From contig JAUJPP010000003.1 in the NCBI GenBank assembly GCA_030562195.1, positions 41,174,602-41,238,601 of the forward strand: DNA of 64,000 bases, written 5' to 3'. Numbering within the stretch: position 1 is the first letter of the stretch; every line of letters begins with the position of its first letter. The stretch is from Nipponacmea schrenckii (Eukaryota; Mollusca; Gastropoda; Lottiidae). Position numbers and translations under genes: made by a program. Below are positions 37,952 through 50,700 of this stretch, piece by piece. Under the pieces are notes generated by a model. The model searched no databases and was not told where the DNA came from. It saw nothing but the letters and a program-made list of their open reading frames with translations.

Positions 37952-39362
37952 TAGTCCGGGGGCTGAGGGGGGTCCTGTGTGCAAACATATGTCCCCTAAT
38001 TTTGACTTTTGATCTTTGTAGGGGACCCCAAGGGGATTGATAAAAACTTTGGTAAACATTCCAAATGTGGGGCATAAGGGTGTAATTCAAGATGGCGTCC
38101 AAGATGGCTACCGCATCATTATTTTTGGTATAATTCCACTTGGAATTGTCCTTGAGTGATAAATTTGGTGTATTTCCCTAGGTTTTGGGGGTCGAGGAGT
38201 CCATTAAAATCATTTCCATCAGCGAATTCTGACCGGCGCCTCTTCAGTGGAATCCCTTCCACTTCATTTGATGCCTGAAAATGAGGGGTACCAAGTTTAA
38301 GTTAAAGGAAGCGTAATGACGGGTACAACATAAAGGCCTATTTAGGCTACTATCAGTCTGGTCGTCCTAAACACCTGTTTAGATAAAAGTTTAAGTAATG
38401 TAAAATACTTGACTGATGGACTGCATGACCTATTAATGATGCTACATACATCATACAGGTAGGCTACTGTTTTTATAGCCATGTACACATGGGGGATACA
38501 CACTGATCTAAGGTTATGGTCTGCGATATTTTAGGTCTTTACATATCTATATATGATAACTACCTACCATTGCTTACTGGTCAAAACAAGTGCCGAATTT
38601 GTTGGTTGTGTGACTATTCACTCATTGGTTTGAAGGCCCAAAACAACGCCATCAGATGACCATGTGCATTTCACCCGTGGTGTTTTTCATAAAAGGATTA
38701 CAGCAGTGACACCAATTATAGTTACCTTGTTACCTAAGTGAGGTCAGCACCATCTGCAATATGCATTAACTTTAAAAAACTGAAATATTAGTTGATCTGT
38801 TACAAATGAAATGTGACTATGCACCAAAGTCAACTTCTCAGACACTCTGTCTTACCCAGTTGCACCATTTCAAGAAGTATCTGAAAATCAATAAGAGCTT
38901 CTGTACTGCAATTAACAATGATCTATTGTTTTTTGTGCAAATTGATTGGTCTAAGTGAAATCCTTGACACCTAAAACCCATATAAAGACACCAATTTATT
39001 CTCCTAGCAAAATTCTGAACCTGACAGGCGAGATGGAAGGGTGCGGTGGTCATATTGGCAGCTATTTAGGATTTCACCATTATCCTGTCTCTTTTTCACC
39101 CCGGAAATGATTTTAATGGATTCCACGACCCCAACAACCTGGGTTAAGACACCAAATTTATCACTCTAGGACGATTCCACATGAAGTTATACCAAGAATA
39201 ATGATGCGGCAGCCATCTTGGACGCCATCTTAAATTACACCCTTATGCTCCACATCTGGGATGTCTACCCAAGTTTTTTTTTCAAGGGTCCCCTACAAAG
39301 ATCAAAAGTCAAAATTATGGGACATATGATTGCACACAAGACCTCTCTCAGCCCCAGGACTA
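37952..39362. mobile_element. 1.4-kb DNA element with ~265-bp terminal inverted repeats
   Basis: The left terminus 37952-38218 and right terminus 39103-39362 are imperfect reverse complements, starting TAGTCC(G/T)GGGGCTGAG and ending in ATTAAAATCATTTCC. Shared internal words include TTTTGACTTTTGATCTTTGT, AAGGGTGTAATT and GATAAATTTGGTGT. TCC flanks both ends (37949-37951, 39363-39365), and joining the flanks restores an array unit (CAGAGTCC then GTGATATAAT), so the element inserted into the 43-bp array with a probable 3-bp duplication. The ~880-bp centre has no recognisable transposase. Superfamily undetermined. Confidence 0.85.
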
Positions 39363-39625
39363 TCCAGTGATATAATAAAATTAGAATTCGGTAATACAGT
39401 AGAATCAGAGCCTGGTGATATAATAAAATTAGAATTCGGTCTTATGATAATGATGGTAATACAGTAGAATCAGAGTCCGGTGATATAATAAAATTAGGAA
39501 TCGGTTTTATGATAATGATGGTAATACAGTAGAATCAGAGTCCGGTGATATAATTAAAGTAGAATTCGGTCTTAAGATAATGATAATGATGATAATACAG
39601 TAGAATCGGAATTACGTAACATTAT
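39363..39625. repeat. 43-bp minisatellite array, right part
   Basis: Units AATACAGTAGAATCAGAGTC, CGGTGATATAATAAAATTAG, AATTCGGT and TTATGATAATGATGGT, a longer variant related to the left part, fading out towards about 39700. Confidence 0.8.
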
Positions 39626-39699
39626 AAAGATGGTTGTCCTATAATACAATAGAAACCGAATTTGGTATCATGATAATGATGGTAGACCTAATACAGAAT

Positions 39700-42439
39700 T
39701 AAGTACCATAATGAAGTAGGTGAAAAGGTAGCATCGGAATTCAGTGTCAAGAAATAGACTTACTACAATAATGGCAATACGTTTAATAAGAATTTCAGTA
39801 TTCGTTTTCTAGCTTTTCACTTGTCAAATAAGGACTTTCAATGTGTATGCAAATTCTGTATTGTAGAAACACTTACGACTGGAAATGACATCGAAATAAT
39901 AGCGATGAATTGGATGCATTTTATGTTTGAAAACAGCGGGTAATCTGTTTGAAATGGAATACTGTAGAGATAATGAAAGCAATTGTTCCAGCCATGTTTA
40001 ATTTTGAATGAGCCTTTCCGTCATTGGCATGATCTAATCCAATGTCTGTAGACCTGTTTCAAATTGTTTTATGTTGACGTGTTTTGTGACAATGACTATT
40101 CCTAAGGATGGCTATGCTATTAATGATGTCGGGGTTTGATTCCCAAGACGGCCAATGTACTTAGGTAGACATGGAAATGTAAGAGTTGTTTTGAAATAGA
40201 CTATAGAATAGAATAGACTTTATTAATTTATTTATGTATCAAATGTTAATTGTTAATTAGTTATACCTCCTGATTTCAATCTCCCAATATCGTCCTCTGT
40301 TTAATTTAATTTAACATCAAGTTAATAAGGAGTCATTTTGTAGAAAGCCTTGGGCTGTCACAATTATTCTGACAAGTAACGTGAACATTTCTCTTCTATA
40401 GTCCTCTCTATTTCCTTTTCTTGCTATTATGTGATATCCGTTTAGCTCCATTCTAACATTTCTATAAAGTTCATGTCGCCTGTAAGGTGGGTGTTTGGCG
40501 ACAGAAATAAGAAATCGATTGTTTATAATTAGTTTATTGTACCAGAATGTTAAAAACATCATATGACGTTTGAAGATGTTTTGATTGAGAGTATTGAATG
40601 GATTGAATAATTAATCACCTCCTTTATCTCTATGCCTTAAAAAACAATAGATCACATATATTTTATTAGACATTTTTTAAAAACAAGGTATATTCAGTGA
40701 CAACATATTCATATCCTTGAAGTTTTACATATCACGCTCGCTACTCTTGTACTTCAGTTCGATTCTTTAAAATTGGAGTTAATTTGAACATTACATTATT
40801 AAACAACGTTTAACTTGGCTATTAAATAGAAATCTATTGACCGAGTGAATGTTGAATCAGATTGCACTTGTCATTGATTAGAATAGATTCATCCGTAGAT
40901 ACCAATAAATGCCTATCATATGGAAAAGTGGTAACAGATTGGTTAACCCTCAATATCAAAATTAACTTCCCATATATCGTATCTATAGCTATCTGTCACT
41001 ATTAGCCTTTTAATTAGCCCGATAACACCCAACCACATGTGACCATAGAGTTTGTTACTTCCGTTTCAAGGCAACCGTGATGGCTTTGCTCGCTGTCCAA
41101 AAACACAACCGTCGTTTAATAGGAGTAGCTGACATAATACAATCATCTTATCGTTCGGAAGTGACAATAAATATTGGTCCTTTGTGCTATGATAAAATGG
41201 GAGTAGCTAATTTACCTCATTGCACACTATATGACACTGCCCATCATCTTAAGCCTTAAATTGAAGCAGTGCTATATTTCATTTTAGTTCTTCCGTTTAA
41301 CTTCGAATTTCATCTTGTTTGACTAATATCTATATCGACTTATCTGTAATATGATAATGGGCAATAAGCTTCTCATCTTACGATCCACCTTCACTCAAAA
41401 GTAAGACCAAAAATATTCCTTTCAGTTTCAAGAAAAGGGGAATTTAAATTATTTAAAGGGAAGTTGTCGGTGTGCACGTTTTAGAATCATATTTATGTTC
41501 CCTATTTCATATAGAATTGATTAAGACTTTCAATTTTGAAGGTATGAAATAGTATGTCTAGATAGATCAGATCGTTAAAAGTTGCAATGATTGTCATGGG
41601 TCGAAAAGTAACGCCTTCTATTTTAATCTCATCAAACAGCCTATTCATCTTATTGTACTAACAGATTAAACATTGATTCCTCACGCTTCCTATAAAAAAT
41701 GATTAAAATGGCCAATGTTGGAATACAAACTGATTGATTATTGTTCAATAGATTCCAATCGATAATATTGTGTTATTTTTGGTCGAGTAATCACTCAACT
41801 GAGGAAGTTTACACGTTATCTTGAATGTCAAAGCATCATGAAAGATGTTTTAAGATATAATATTGATATATTATCACCGATCACAAACTGGCAATTTAAA
41901 GCCTGTATTATTAAGGCATAAATAACATTTCAATCGATCCTACAACTGTAACATTAAAAAGGTAGTGAACATCACGTTTTCTTTAAATTGAACATAAACA
42001 TAATATGTTACAGGCAACCAGTTAATAAAAGCGATATATTTTGAATCAAAATTAGCGTAGAATCTATAGAATGCACTTGTTTTTTCTGCTGATCACATTT
42101 CGGTAAATTCCACCAAGGTAATAAATCTTTTATTCCATTCAACAAGTGCATGAATGGATCGAGATTGGAAAGAATTCTCTTAAGTACCGGAAACCGGAAA
42201 TTATACCGAAATTATTATGACCAAAATTACACCATTCGTTTTAGCCTCAAACTCTAAGAAATTCATAGAAATTTGTCGACATTAACAATAATTACTTATG
42301 CATATTATCGATCAGATATAACATTTGAAGAGGTTAAATCATATATAAGTTATGCCTGACCTAAAGAATAGGTCACATTTTTCATTTGTATGCTTATACA
42401 TAAATACCCATAAATCTTAACCAGCACCAGAAGATTCAG
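39700..42439. other. Non-coding stretch, no gene seen
   Basis: AT-rich DNA. One B-box-like word GGTTTGATTCC at 40133-40143 may be a SINE relic. A 60-codon open frame at 41077-41259 sits in a less AT-rich patch but matches no family known to me. Confidence 0.55.
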
Positions 42440-43110
42440 GTTTGCCCCATAGATTTGAATGTAATAAAATGAAATCAGGTGAAAGTGTTGTCGAGAATAT
42501 ACATATAATCTATAGGATAGGCCTACGTATTTATTATATTGTGTAAGTGCCAAGTGATGCTTCGGTATAGGTTTGTGAAATTGGTGTTGTATAACATACA
42601 CAATCGACTAGAAATTACATAAAATCTATACAGCTATATGATTTTGATTTGAAGGTTATCTGGTGCAAGTGGTGTTGGTCGAATATACATACCATCTATA
42701 GAATACAGTTTTATAGAATGGAATGTACATACAATCCATACAAGAAGATACAGCTTTTTATTTGCAGGTTTTCTGGTTTAGATATTTTATAGATTATCTA
42801 TAGAATATAGATGATTCTAAATCTATAATTTAAAAGTTATTTGGTATATTGATTACAAAATACATACAATCTTTAGGATACAGCTTTATAATTATGATTT
42901 GAAACCAATAATATACATGTACGTACAATCCACGGGATGTGGCTTTATGGAATAGAATATACATACATGTGTAATTAATATGATACATCGTTATAATTAT
43001 GACTGGAAGGCTATAGGTGATGTTCTTTATAATATAAATTCATGCAGCTTTATGATATTAAATTGAAGGTTATCTCATTCAGGTGAAATTTCTAGAGTGT
43101 ACATATCCAT
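42440..43110. repeat. Strongly decayed tandem repeat
   Basis: Recurring words at irregular 60-100 bp steps: ATATACATACAATCTATAG, GATACAGCTTTATAATTATG and GATTTGAAGGTTATCTGGT. They point to an ancient minisatellite whose period can no longer be read precisely. Confidence 0.6.
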
Positions 43111-44306
43111 CCATAAAACATGAACTTTTGGAAGTTTAAAAAGTTGTGACGGAAGATATTATAACAATGTATCATGTATATTGATATGAGCAAATGTAAA
43201 ACAAAGCATTTACATTCTTATCAATTCTCAACTGAAATATAATTTCAAGAGCATCACGTTTCAAATATCGTTCGACTAAGTATTGTAATGCAAACATGTT
43301 ATATTATATTTCTCGAATTTTAAAAAAACCTGTTTTTGCATCTGAGTTGACGACATCATAGCATATCATCTCAAGCTGTTCCCTAGATATGAATTAATTT
43401 TTAATCTTTTCATTTAAATGATAAGTATTTGATTATTGATACAGTATTTATCATATGCCCACTTGTACTTATGTACTATGTCAATAAGGTGCTCAAGTGT
43501 GTGTGGTAATTCTAATATTCGTTCGTTCGTTTACCATATGATGTGGTCGCTGATGTTCCCTCGTCAATACGTTACTTTTAACAAGTTTTGGAAAACATGC
43601 TTTTGATTATTATATTGATTTGAAATCACGTGTTTTATTGAATAAAAGATCCAAAAATTAAAACAAGGGGGATAATCTAGAAATTTAGATAAAATGAAAA
43701 CATTGTATCAAAAACAATACCTAAAATGATATTCAACCACTTGTGCTAAAACTTAGCAACCAACAAATCGACATTTCCCATTGGCGCAAATCGGTAATTT
43801 TTTTGGCCGTATTTCATACAATTATGTTCAAAGAAATTAAACATATGATTCTTTTGTAATGTTTTAATTGACAAAAGATGAAATATTTGGACCTCCTTTA
43901 AGTTATTATTGAACATTTGTCTATTTAAGATACGATTTCTAATTCAGTTTGGTAAAAAAACTCTATGTTCTCATGCGTAACAAGAAAATGTTATATTTTT
44001 TGTGTGTAATTACTATAAACAGATGTAATAAATGTGTGAATGATTTTATAGGTTATATCAGTAAAATATAAATTGTTCATACATAAAATAATTTAAGTAT
44101 GTAAAATATTTATTATTTTAATCATTAATTTGGTAACACTTCCTCATGTTTTCAAATTACTTTTACAAACAATTATAATTTCCTAACATGTAATATTAAA
44201 ATGCAAATGAATATGGAAAGCAACTTGGAGGTGGCATAAACTTCCTCTATATTACTTCATTTTGTCCCTGGAGGCCTAAAGAAATAAATTATAATGTGGT
44301 TTTAAC
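43111..44306. other. Non-coding stretch, no gene seen
   Basis: AT-rich sequence between the decayed repeat and the candidate exon at 44307. If that exon is real, the end of this stretch would be its 5' UTR or promoter; no TATA box at a usual distance stands out. Confidence 0.5.
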
Positions 44307-44378
44307 ATGGACAATTTGACTGATAAATCAATATTTCGCATTAAGCTGACACCACGAGAGTCGCCAGAGGACATTCAG
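44307..44378 (+). CDS. Candidate first coding exon of an unidentified gene
   Basis: ATG in a good context (AAC before, G after) with an in-frame TAA four codons upstream. It opens 24 codons to CAG|GTAACT, a plausible donor, in phase 0. The peptide (MDNLTDKSIF at the start, LTPRESPEDIQ at the end) is charged and mixed in composition, unlike the random Leu/Ile/Tyr-rich frames around it. I do not recognise the protein. Possible downstream partners, all unproven, are an 18-nt phase-0 micro-exon at 53569-53586 and an acceptor at 56817 opening 33 codons. Confidence 0.3.
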
Positions 44379-44778
44379 GTAACTCACAATTTACTAAAAT
44401 ATATCCCATTGACACATGAATGAAAACTATGATAGTTTAAAAGACCCGCGGGTGCCAATAAACCCGTCAGTGGTCCCCACTAGACCCTTCTAAACACATA
44501 CACTATTTAAATTAGATGGACAAAATTAAATACTTCTTAAGACATGACATTGTTCTCTAAGGTCAAATGTATAAAAGGTTTTTGATAATTCAATTTAATA
44601 ACACTTTACTTTGTTTTATAATCTACAAGTGTTAAATGCCAGAAGATTAAACTGTTTTCAAAATCAAGTATAAATCCGAAGGTGTTGAGAGAAGATGAAC
44701 GTTTTTCTTCTAATTTCCTTTTTATTGATTTGGTTTTAAATGTCTATAAAAGTTGAAGGAGTGTAAATGAAATTTTAC

Positions 44779-44982
44779 CATCGTCTGTTTAACGCATCTG
44801 TCTATCGCATGGACGTGCCCCTCTTTGATAGATGTCAATGGTACTGGCCCAAGAATATCGATTCCATAAACAGTACTTTCTCTCAGTCTAGAGTTGGCTT
44901 CAACCTTAAACACTAAAACATTTCCATCAATTTTATCACTAGTAAATGTTGTAAGTTGTGTATTAGAGAACATGCCATGTTT
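44779..44982 (-). CDS. Candidate exon or retroelement relic with integrase-like motif
   Basis: On the minus strand an AG acceptor precedes 44982 and ATG|GTAAAA follows 44779, bounding 204 nt (68 codons) with phase 0 at both ends. The composition is protein-like. The stretch YGIDILGPVPLTS, followed by AIDRCVKQT, recalls the start of the integrase core of Gypsy-type retrotransposons (GIDILGPLP, then IDRFTK), but residues are missing between the two parts and no zinc-binding HHCC or other pol domain surrounds it. It could be a decayed retroelement piece, an exon of an unknown gene, or chance. Confidence 0.25.
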
Positions 44983-45189
44983 CTATTGTTAAATAGTGCA
45001 TTAATAAGCATAATATTATAATAACTTTAGCAATTGTGTTTTTGTATACATAAAACATGAAAGTTCTCACTTGTAAACAACCAAGTCAAATGTCAAGTGT
45101 AATCATTTTTCATTATTCACCATCGCTCATATGGTACTGGCGCATAACAAATCAACTTACACAACATATTTTTGCAGGATTTAAGTTGT

Positions 45190-46025
45190 TATTCTTCTCT
45201 ATCCCGTACTCTTAATCTCCCAATCTTCTCTATCTTGTAGTCTCAATTTTCCCCATCTTATAGTCTTAAACTCCTCTACCTTGCACTCCCAATCGTCTTT
45301 ATCCTGTACTCTCAATCTTCTCTGGCTTGTAGTCACAATCTTCTCTATCTTGTAGTCTCGATCTTCTTTATCTTACACTCTTAATTTTTCTCTAGCTTTT
45401 AGCCATAATCCTCTCTCCCTAGTAGTCTCAAATTTCTCTATTTTAAATTCTCAATTTTCTCTGTCTTATAGTCTCAATTTTTGTTTTTGTGTAGCTTCAA
45501 TCGTCTGTATCTTGTAGTCATAATCTTCTCTATCTTGTAGTCTAAGTCTTCTCTATCTTGTAGTCTCAATATTCTCTACCTTGTAGACTCCATCTGCTCG
45601 ATCTCGTAGTTTCAATTTTCTCTATTTTGTAGTCTCGAACTTCTCTATCTTGTAGTCTTAATCTTCTCTATCTTGTAGTCTCAATATCCTCTATCTTGTA
45701 GTCTCAATCTTCTCTATCTTGTAGTCTTAGTCATCTCTGTCTGGTCCATATTCTCTACCTTGTAGTCTCCATCTGCTCTATCTCGTAGTTTCAATTTTCT
45801 CTATTTTGTAGTCTCAAACTTCTCTATCTTGTAGTCTTAATCTTCTCTATCTTGTAGTCTCAATATCCTCTATCTTGTAGTCTCAATCTTCTCTATCTTG
45901 TAGTCTAAGTCTTCTCTAATTTAAGTCTCAATATTCTTTATCTTGTAGTCTCCATCTTTTCAATCTCGTAGTTTCAATTTTCTCTACTTTGAAGCCTCAA
46001 ACTTTTCTGTTCTGTGTAGTCTCGG
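45190..46025. repeat. 23-bp pyrimidine-rich minisatellite array
   Basis: Tandem units TTCTCTATCTTGTAGTCTCA plus ATC (23 bp), about 36 copies with substitutions. A block of about 183 bp is duplicated: CATCTGCTC, CGTAGTTTCAATTTTCTC and the following units occur near 45590 and again near 45773. One strand is strongly pyrimidine-biased. Confidence 0.92.
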
Positions 46026-47480
46026 TTACTCAATTCTTATCTTAAAAGACAATTCCAAGGCATTTAAACTATTTTCCTCTAATTGTCAGTTTTAAAGTAA
46101 CATTAGCTTGTTAACACATCTCCTTAACTATGTTGTGGGTTATTATGTGTTATGGTTTTCAAAGTTTTCTGTGATAAAGGTGGAGGAGTAAAGTTTGTAT
46201 GTACTAAAAGCTAACTAAGCAAGTTTAACTGACGAGTTCAGCAATATTCAAATTTAATCTCGTCATTTACATGGTGTTACTTTAAAATTGTTATTGAAAG
46301 AACTTTAAAGAGTTTTTATCGCCAGAAGAAAAGATTAATTCAATGAAATCACTCTAATTCAATTCTAATATATTTATAATAGCTGCAGGCATTCTAGCAT
46401 TTCGTCGAAATCGTGTAAAATAGCCACTTTCCTAATGACAGCTATTCAGAATGAATTAACCTCTCTGTTTTATATCAGAAAATAGATTAGTTTTTCCTTA
46501 CTTCCTACACATTTTTACTGCTATTATTAGCATTTGAAAACTAATTGGCTTCACCTACAGTGCATATAAATTTTGTTACCGTTAGCGTCATAAACAATAA
46601 TATAAATTACTAAATAATTATAATTCTACCATTAACTACTGACACAAATAGTAGTTCATTTCCTAAAATTAAATTGGGTCCGGATAAAAATTGACATTTT
46701 CCACAAGTTCTAATGTGTGTAAAACTGACACCTGAAAACGTTTCCGTTATTAGAAATAAACATCCAGTATGACCATGGTCGTAATATTTATTAGAATAGA
46801 TTTTGTATAGAGTAATAGAGAAGTTGACATGAAAGGGGAAAACAAGCTAAATATAAAATAGAAGCTATTATCGGTTCTATTAATGAGTAGGAAAATGAAA
46901 CTGGCTAGGTGAAAGAATTATGAAGTAATAAATGCCAGTGAATAATGGTTTCAATAGACTATTATAGCTCCTATCCACATGGTTATATGGGAATAAAATC
47001 ACATGTTATTACAGTAGATTGGTTTATGACTGAACAGATAATTCTGCCTACAGTCACCACACTCTCTCTCCCACTAGCTCTCTCGTTCTAAAACAAACAC
47101 ATTACTATCGACGATAGCAAATACTTTATTAGATCCTACAGTAGCGTCAAGGTACAGAAGCCTCAGGGAATAATACTCAGTATATGTTTGCTACTTATTT
47201 CCATAATATCTTTTTTATGGCAAAGATTATTATTTTAAGATCTTATTATTTTAAAGTTAAAATATATAATGGTTTTACAAGACAAGAGTATGAAGTTCTG
47301 TATACTTGAGTTGTTAGTCGTGATTCTTATACTATATCTCATTTACTCTGACGTCACACTGATAGTGAACGCCGATTGGTCAATGAAAGCATGGAATCGA
47401 TTAATTATTGAAATAAGGGACAATTGTAGTTTTATTAGAAGTCCGTCACAGATACTATTAGATTGGCAATACTAGTAGAT
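46026..47480. other. Non-coding stretch, no gene seen
   Basis: AT-rich DNA upstream of the possible promoter at 47490. A 68-codon open frame (47269-47475) with a hydrophobic N-terminal segment ends just before the TATA box; nothing supports it as a gene. Confidence 0.5.
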
Positions 47481-47489
47481 GACACTTAG

Positions 47490-47497
47490 TATAAATA
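47490..47497 (+). promoter_or_regulatory. Possible TATA box (TATAAATA)
   Basis: TATAAATA is followed after about 25-30 nt by less AT-rich sequence, and 270 nt later by a donor-like CATG|GTATGT. A match of this kind is expected by chance in AT-rich DNA; it is listed because of the exon-like stretch after it. Confidence 0.25.
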
Positions 47498-47519
47498 ATA
47501 CCAATCTGTTGCCTGGACT

Positions 47520-47766
47520 AGTGTCACCCGGATTTTAGTTTGCTGACAACTCAACTGGTTGTTTTTTTCCATTTCCAGTCAATTGAAAGTGTGAGTGGTA
47601 GCAGATGATAGTGACGTACAAGTGACAGTGATATAATATACCATATACAGATTATCACAAACACTTCACTATTGAACAGTTGAAGTCTACAGTAGTGGTA
47701 CCCACGTGGGGTTAAGGACAACTGAAATTTTCATACAGAAAATTATTGAACTTTGGATACTGCATG
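47520..47766 (+). other. Possible first exon (mostly 5' UTR) ending in ATG|GTATGT
   Basis: The stretch after the TATA box is richer in G and C than its surroundings, carries GTGACGTAC (half a CRE), and ends with ATG at 47764-47766 directly before a GTATGT donor at 47767. A start codon as the last codon of a leader exon occurs in animal genes. No downstream exon could be assigned, and a short upstream ATG frame is present. Confidence 0.2.
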
Positions 47767-47772
47767 GTATGT

Positions 47773-50700
47773 ACATTTTCATTCATCATTTAAGATTCCT
47801 TCTTTGGCCTAACTATGCTCAAGGTCAAAATCTTGAATGTAATATTTTCCAGTGAATTAATTCTTATTCTTTTTGTAACGATTATTCAATTAATATCACG
47901 GCTGACATTTGTTCCGCAATCATGAAAGTTAAGGGTATATTTGAAGATATTGACATGAAAATGAATGAATGTTGAATGTCAGCTGGTGTTTTAAATCAAT
48001 ATCCATACTATATTATATATTATAACTCTGATTATTTCATTGAATTTCTATATCATACTCTATTTGAAATTGACAAATTATTAGCCTTGAAACATTTGAT
48101 TCAAGATTAAACAGGATCAATATATGTTTATGATTTGTACATGCAACTAAGTTAACAAGGAGGAATACATCATTAACCTTTTAAATTCTTCTTGGAATTG
48201 TTATCAGTAGACCTATATTAGCATATCTTTAATAATTGACAGATTTTTACTTGAAAGCCAGCTATTCAAAGCAATAGAGAAGTTTACAATTATTGAGAAT
48301 GGTATAGAACAAAATGTAACCTTGGATCTACTTATTGTAATCAAGATATATTTAAGATATATTGATGGACAATGTCCAATACTATAATGGCCGTTATTCC
48401 TATATCAAACTAACTAGACATCAAATTATGACATCAGTAACATTGTCAGCATTAGTGGGCTACTATTGCCATCTATGCTGGACAAACGGTTGCTTCTGTT
48501 TTCTTAAGATTCCTCAAACATATAAATCAAGATCTCAACCATTATAGTCAAGAACAGATTGAGAAAGATGACTTAAACTGAAATTCCGTCGGTAAATTAT
48601 TGGTATATTTGGATTCTTCAGACTGCACATCTAAATTAAACTGACTCCAAAATAGGTAAAAATGATACCTATTTGTTGTTTATTCATTTATTTGATTTTA
48701 TTATAGTAAATTAAGTCATATAAAGTCAATTATTATGAACTGTAAAGCCCCCTTGTTTGTGTCTTGATCTGTAGAATTCAAAGTCATCCGATAACTGATA
48801 AAACATTCTTCAGGATAAAGTGAAAAAATACTGTGATTTGAACTTTTCTTCATAAGGACTTTACTTGAGAGTTACATTGTATCAAGATATTTAATAAGAT
48901 ATATCACACCAAGTTAATATCACGAGATATGGATATCAGAATAATATATACTAGATATAATTATATGGATGCATTAGAATATTGAGTAATATATGATAAT
49001 ATATAATAATACAGACTATATAATTAATAGAAGTGATTACTATTTAATTACTAGGCAACTGAACAAGGAGGAAACATAATATTCGCTAGCTTGATTTAAC
49101 TATGACATTATATTATCAGAGAACATGGAATTCTGTCAAATCTGGTTTATTTAGAATCGTTACCTTGACATACTGGCAGAAATTCCACAGAAATTCTCAT
49201 TTTGAGAATGATTTTGTTGTCAAATATCACTCAATAGAAGTACTTTCACTTGGAATTAGTTATTCAATGCATTTGATAACAAATTAAGATATCTTTACCC
49301 TAAGGACATCTGGATTTTAAATCTTTGTATAGTAGAAACCTACAGGGACTGTCATGTACAAATCAACACTTATTATTTTCTACAGACTGAATACGACTTC
49401 AAATCTTCTAGATTCCTATTAAATCTTTCAGATTAAGACATAAATTATTCTTTCATGTTTATCGACTTCATTTTCGATCGTTTGTATTCGACGATTTAAA
49501 ATTGTCATCTAAAAAGACATATTAGTATTTCTGATAAAACAAGTGTTCTTTTTTAAAAATGTGACTGTTATCTATGTCTATTCTAAACTACTGAAAGGAG
49601 TTGGTAAGGTTATTAAGTTTTATTTAAGACAATATGCAATGGCCAACAAAATAACAGCCGTCTCCATAATGCAATAATGTTTGAAATAGTTTAAAAACAA
49701 TTCGGCACTTTTCAATACAATCAACCCTTATAAAATTTACTACGTTATATCATTTGAATTGAACTATATGACATGTGCCCCAGGCCAGCTTTAATAATCA
49801 TTATTTATGGTTTTGGTTACTCTTAAAATAGGATTATAAACAGTAGTGTATACAGCGGTGATTGGTATTTTCTACTCGGTCAGGTCAGATTAGTGACATC
49901 GTTATGAAATATGCACCTACATCTCTTTTAGCTTGTAAGCTTTATGAAATAATATCGTGTAACCGATGTGTATTTTCTAAGAAATAGATGTATTGAATAT
50001 GGTAATTTGAGAGTCCCAGCTTAATTCTCATATATCGTAGTCCATTCTCCAGAAATTTCCAAACAGAATAGTCAAATACATTTGATAATGTAAACCTTCA
50101 TGAAGTATTCACGAATATCTCTTCGGAAGTCCCCTATTTAATTAAAAACCGACGCCCAAACTTGTTTTATAATGAAATCTTACAGTACCAACTGTTTATT
50201 TATTAAGTTTCTATTTGACACCCTCCAATGCCTTTATGAACTCTTCCATGCATGTGAATCAAACCGAATTTAAATTTTTTATAGAAATTTCCTAAGATTT
50301 TTACTGTCACTAAATACTAGGGCTGCTAATTCCATACTCTATGGTGAAACTGGGACATATCCTATTCAAATTCTAATCGATATAAATATGGTTATGCTTT
50401 GTGTTAGATTGATTCGAGAAATTTCAAGTAAAATTTCACACACGTTCTTAGCTCTTTTTACTTATTTATATAATAATGCAATTTTATAATCTAATTGGTT
50501 CTATAAAATCACATCAATATTGAAAAATAATTGTGGCATACGCTTTATCTGGTGTCATTTAACAATGATGATCCTAAAGTGCCTAAAAATGGAACTGAAA
50601 TGGCGTTTATGTGATATTTACAAACAATGTTAGGCTACTGAAATCATCTGTAATAACTTATGTATGAATTTCAAACTGATGAATTCTTACCAAGAATTTG

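Noticed and set aside
40085..40150. tRNA gene
   Set aside because: Only a B-box-like GGTTTGATTCC is present; the cloverleaf and A-box are not convincing, so at most a SINE relic.
41077..41259. 60-codon open frame in a less AT-rich patch
   Set aside because: Start context is acceptable and composition is mixed, but there is no family resemblance and no splice sites; could be part of an old repeat.
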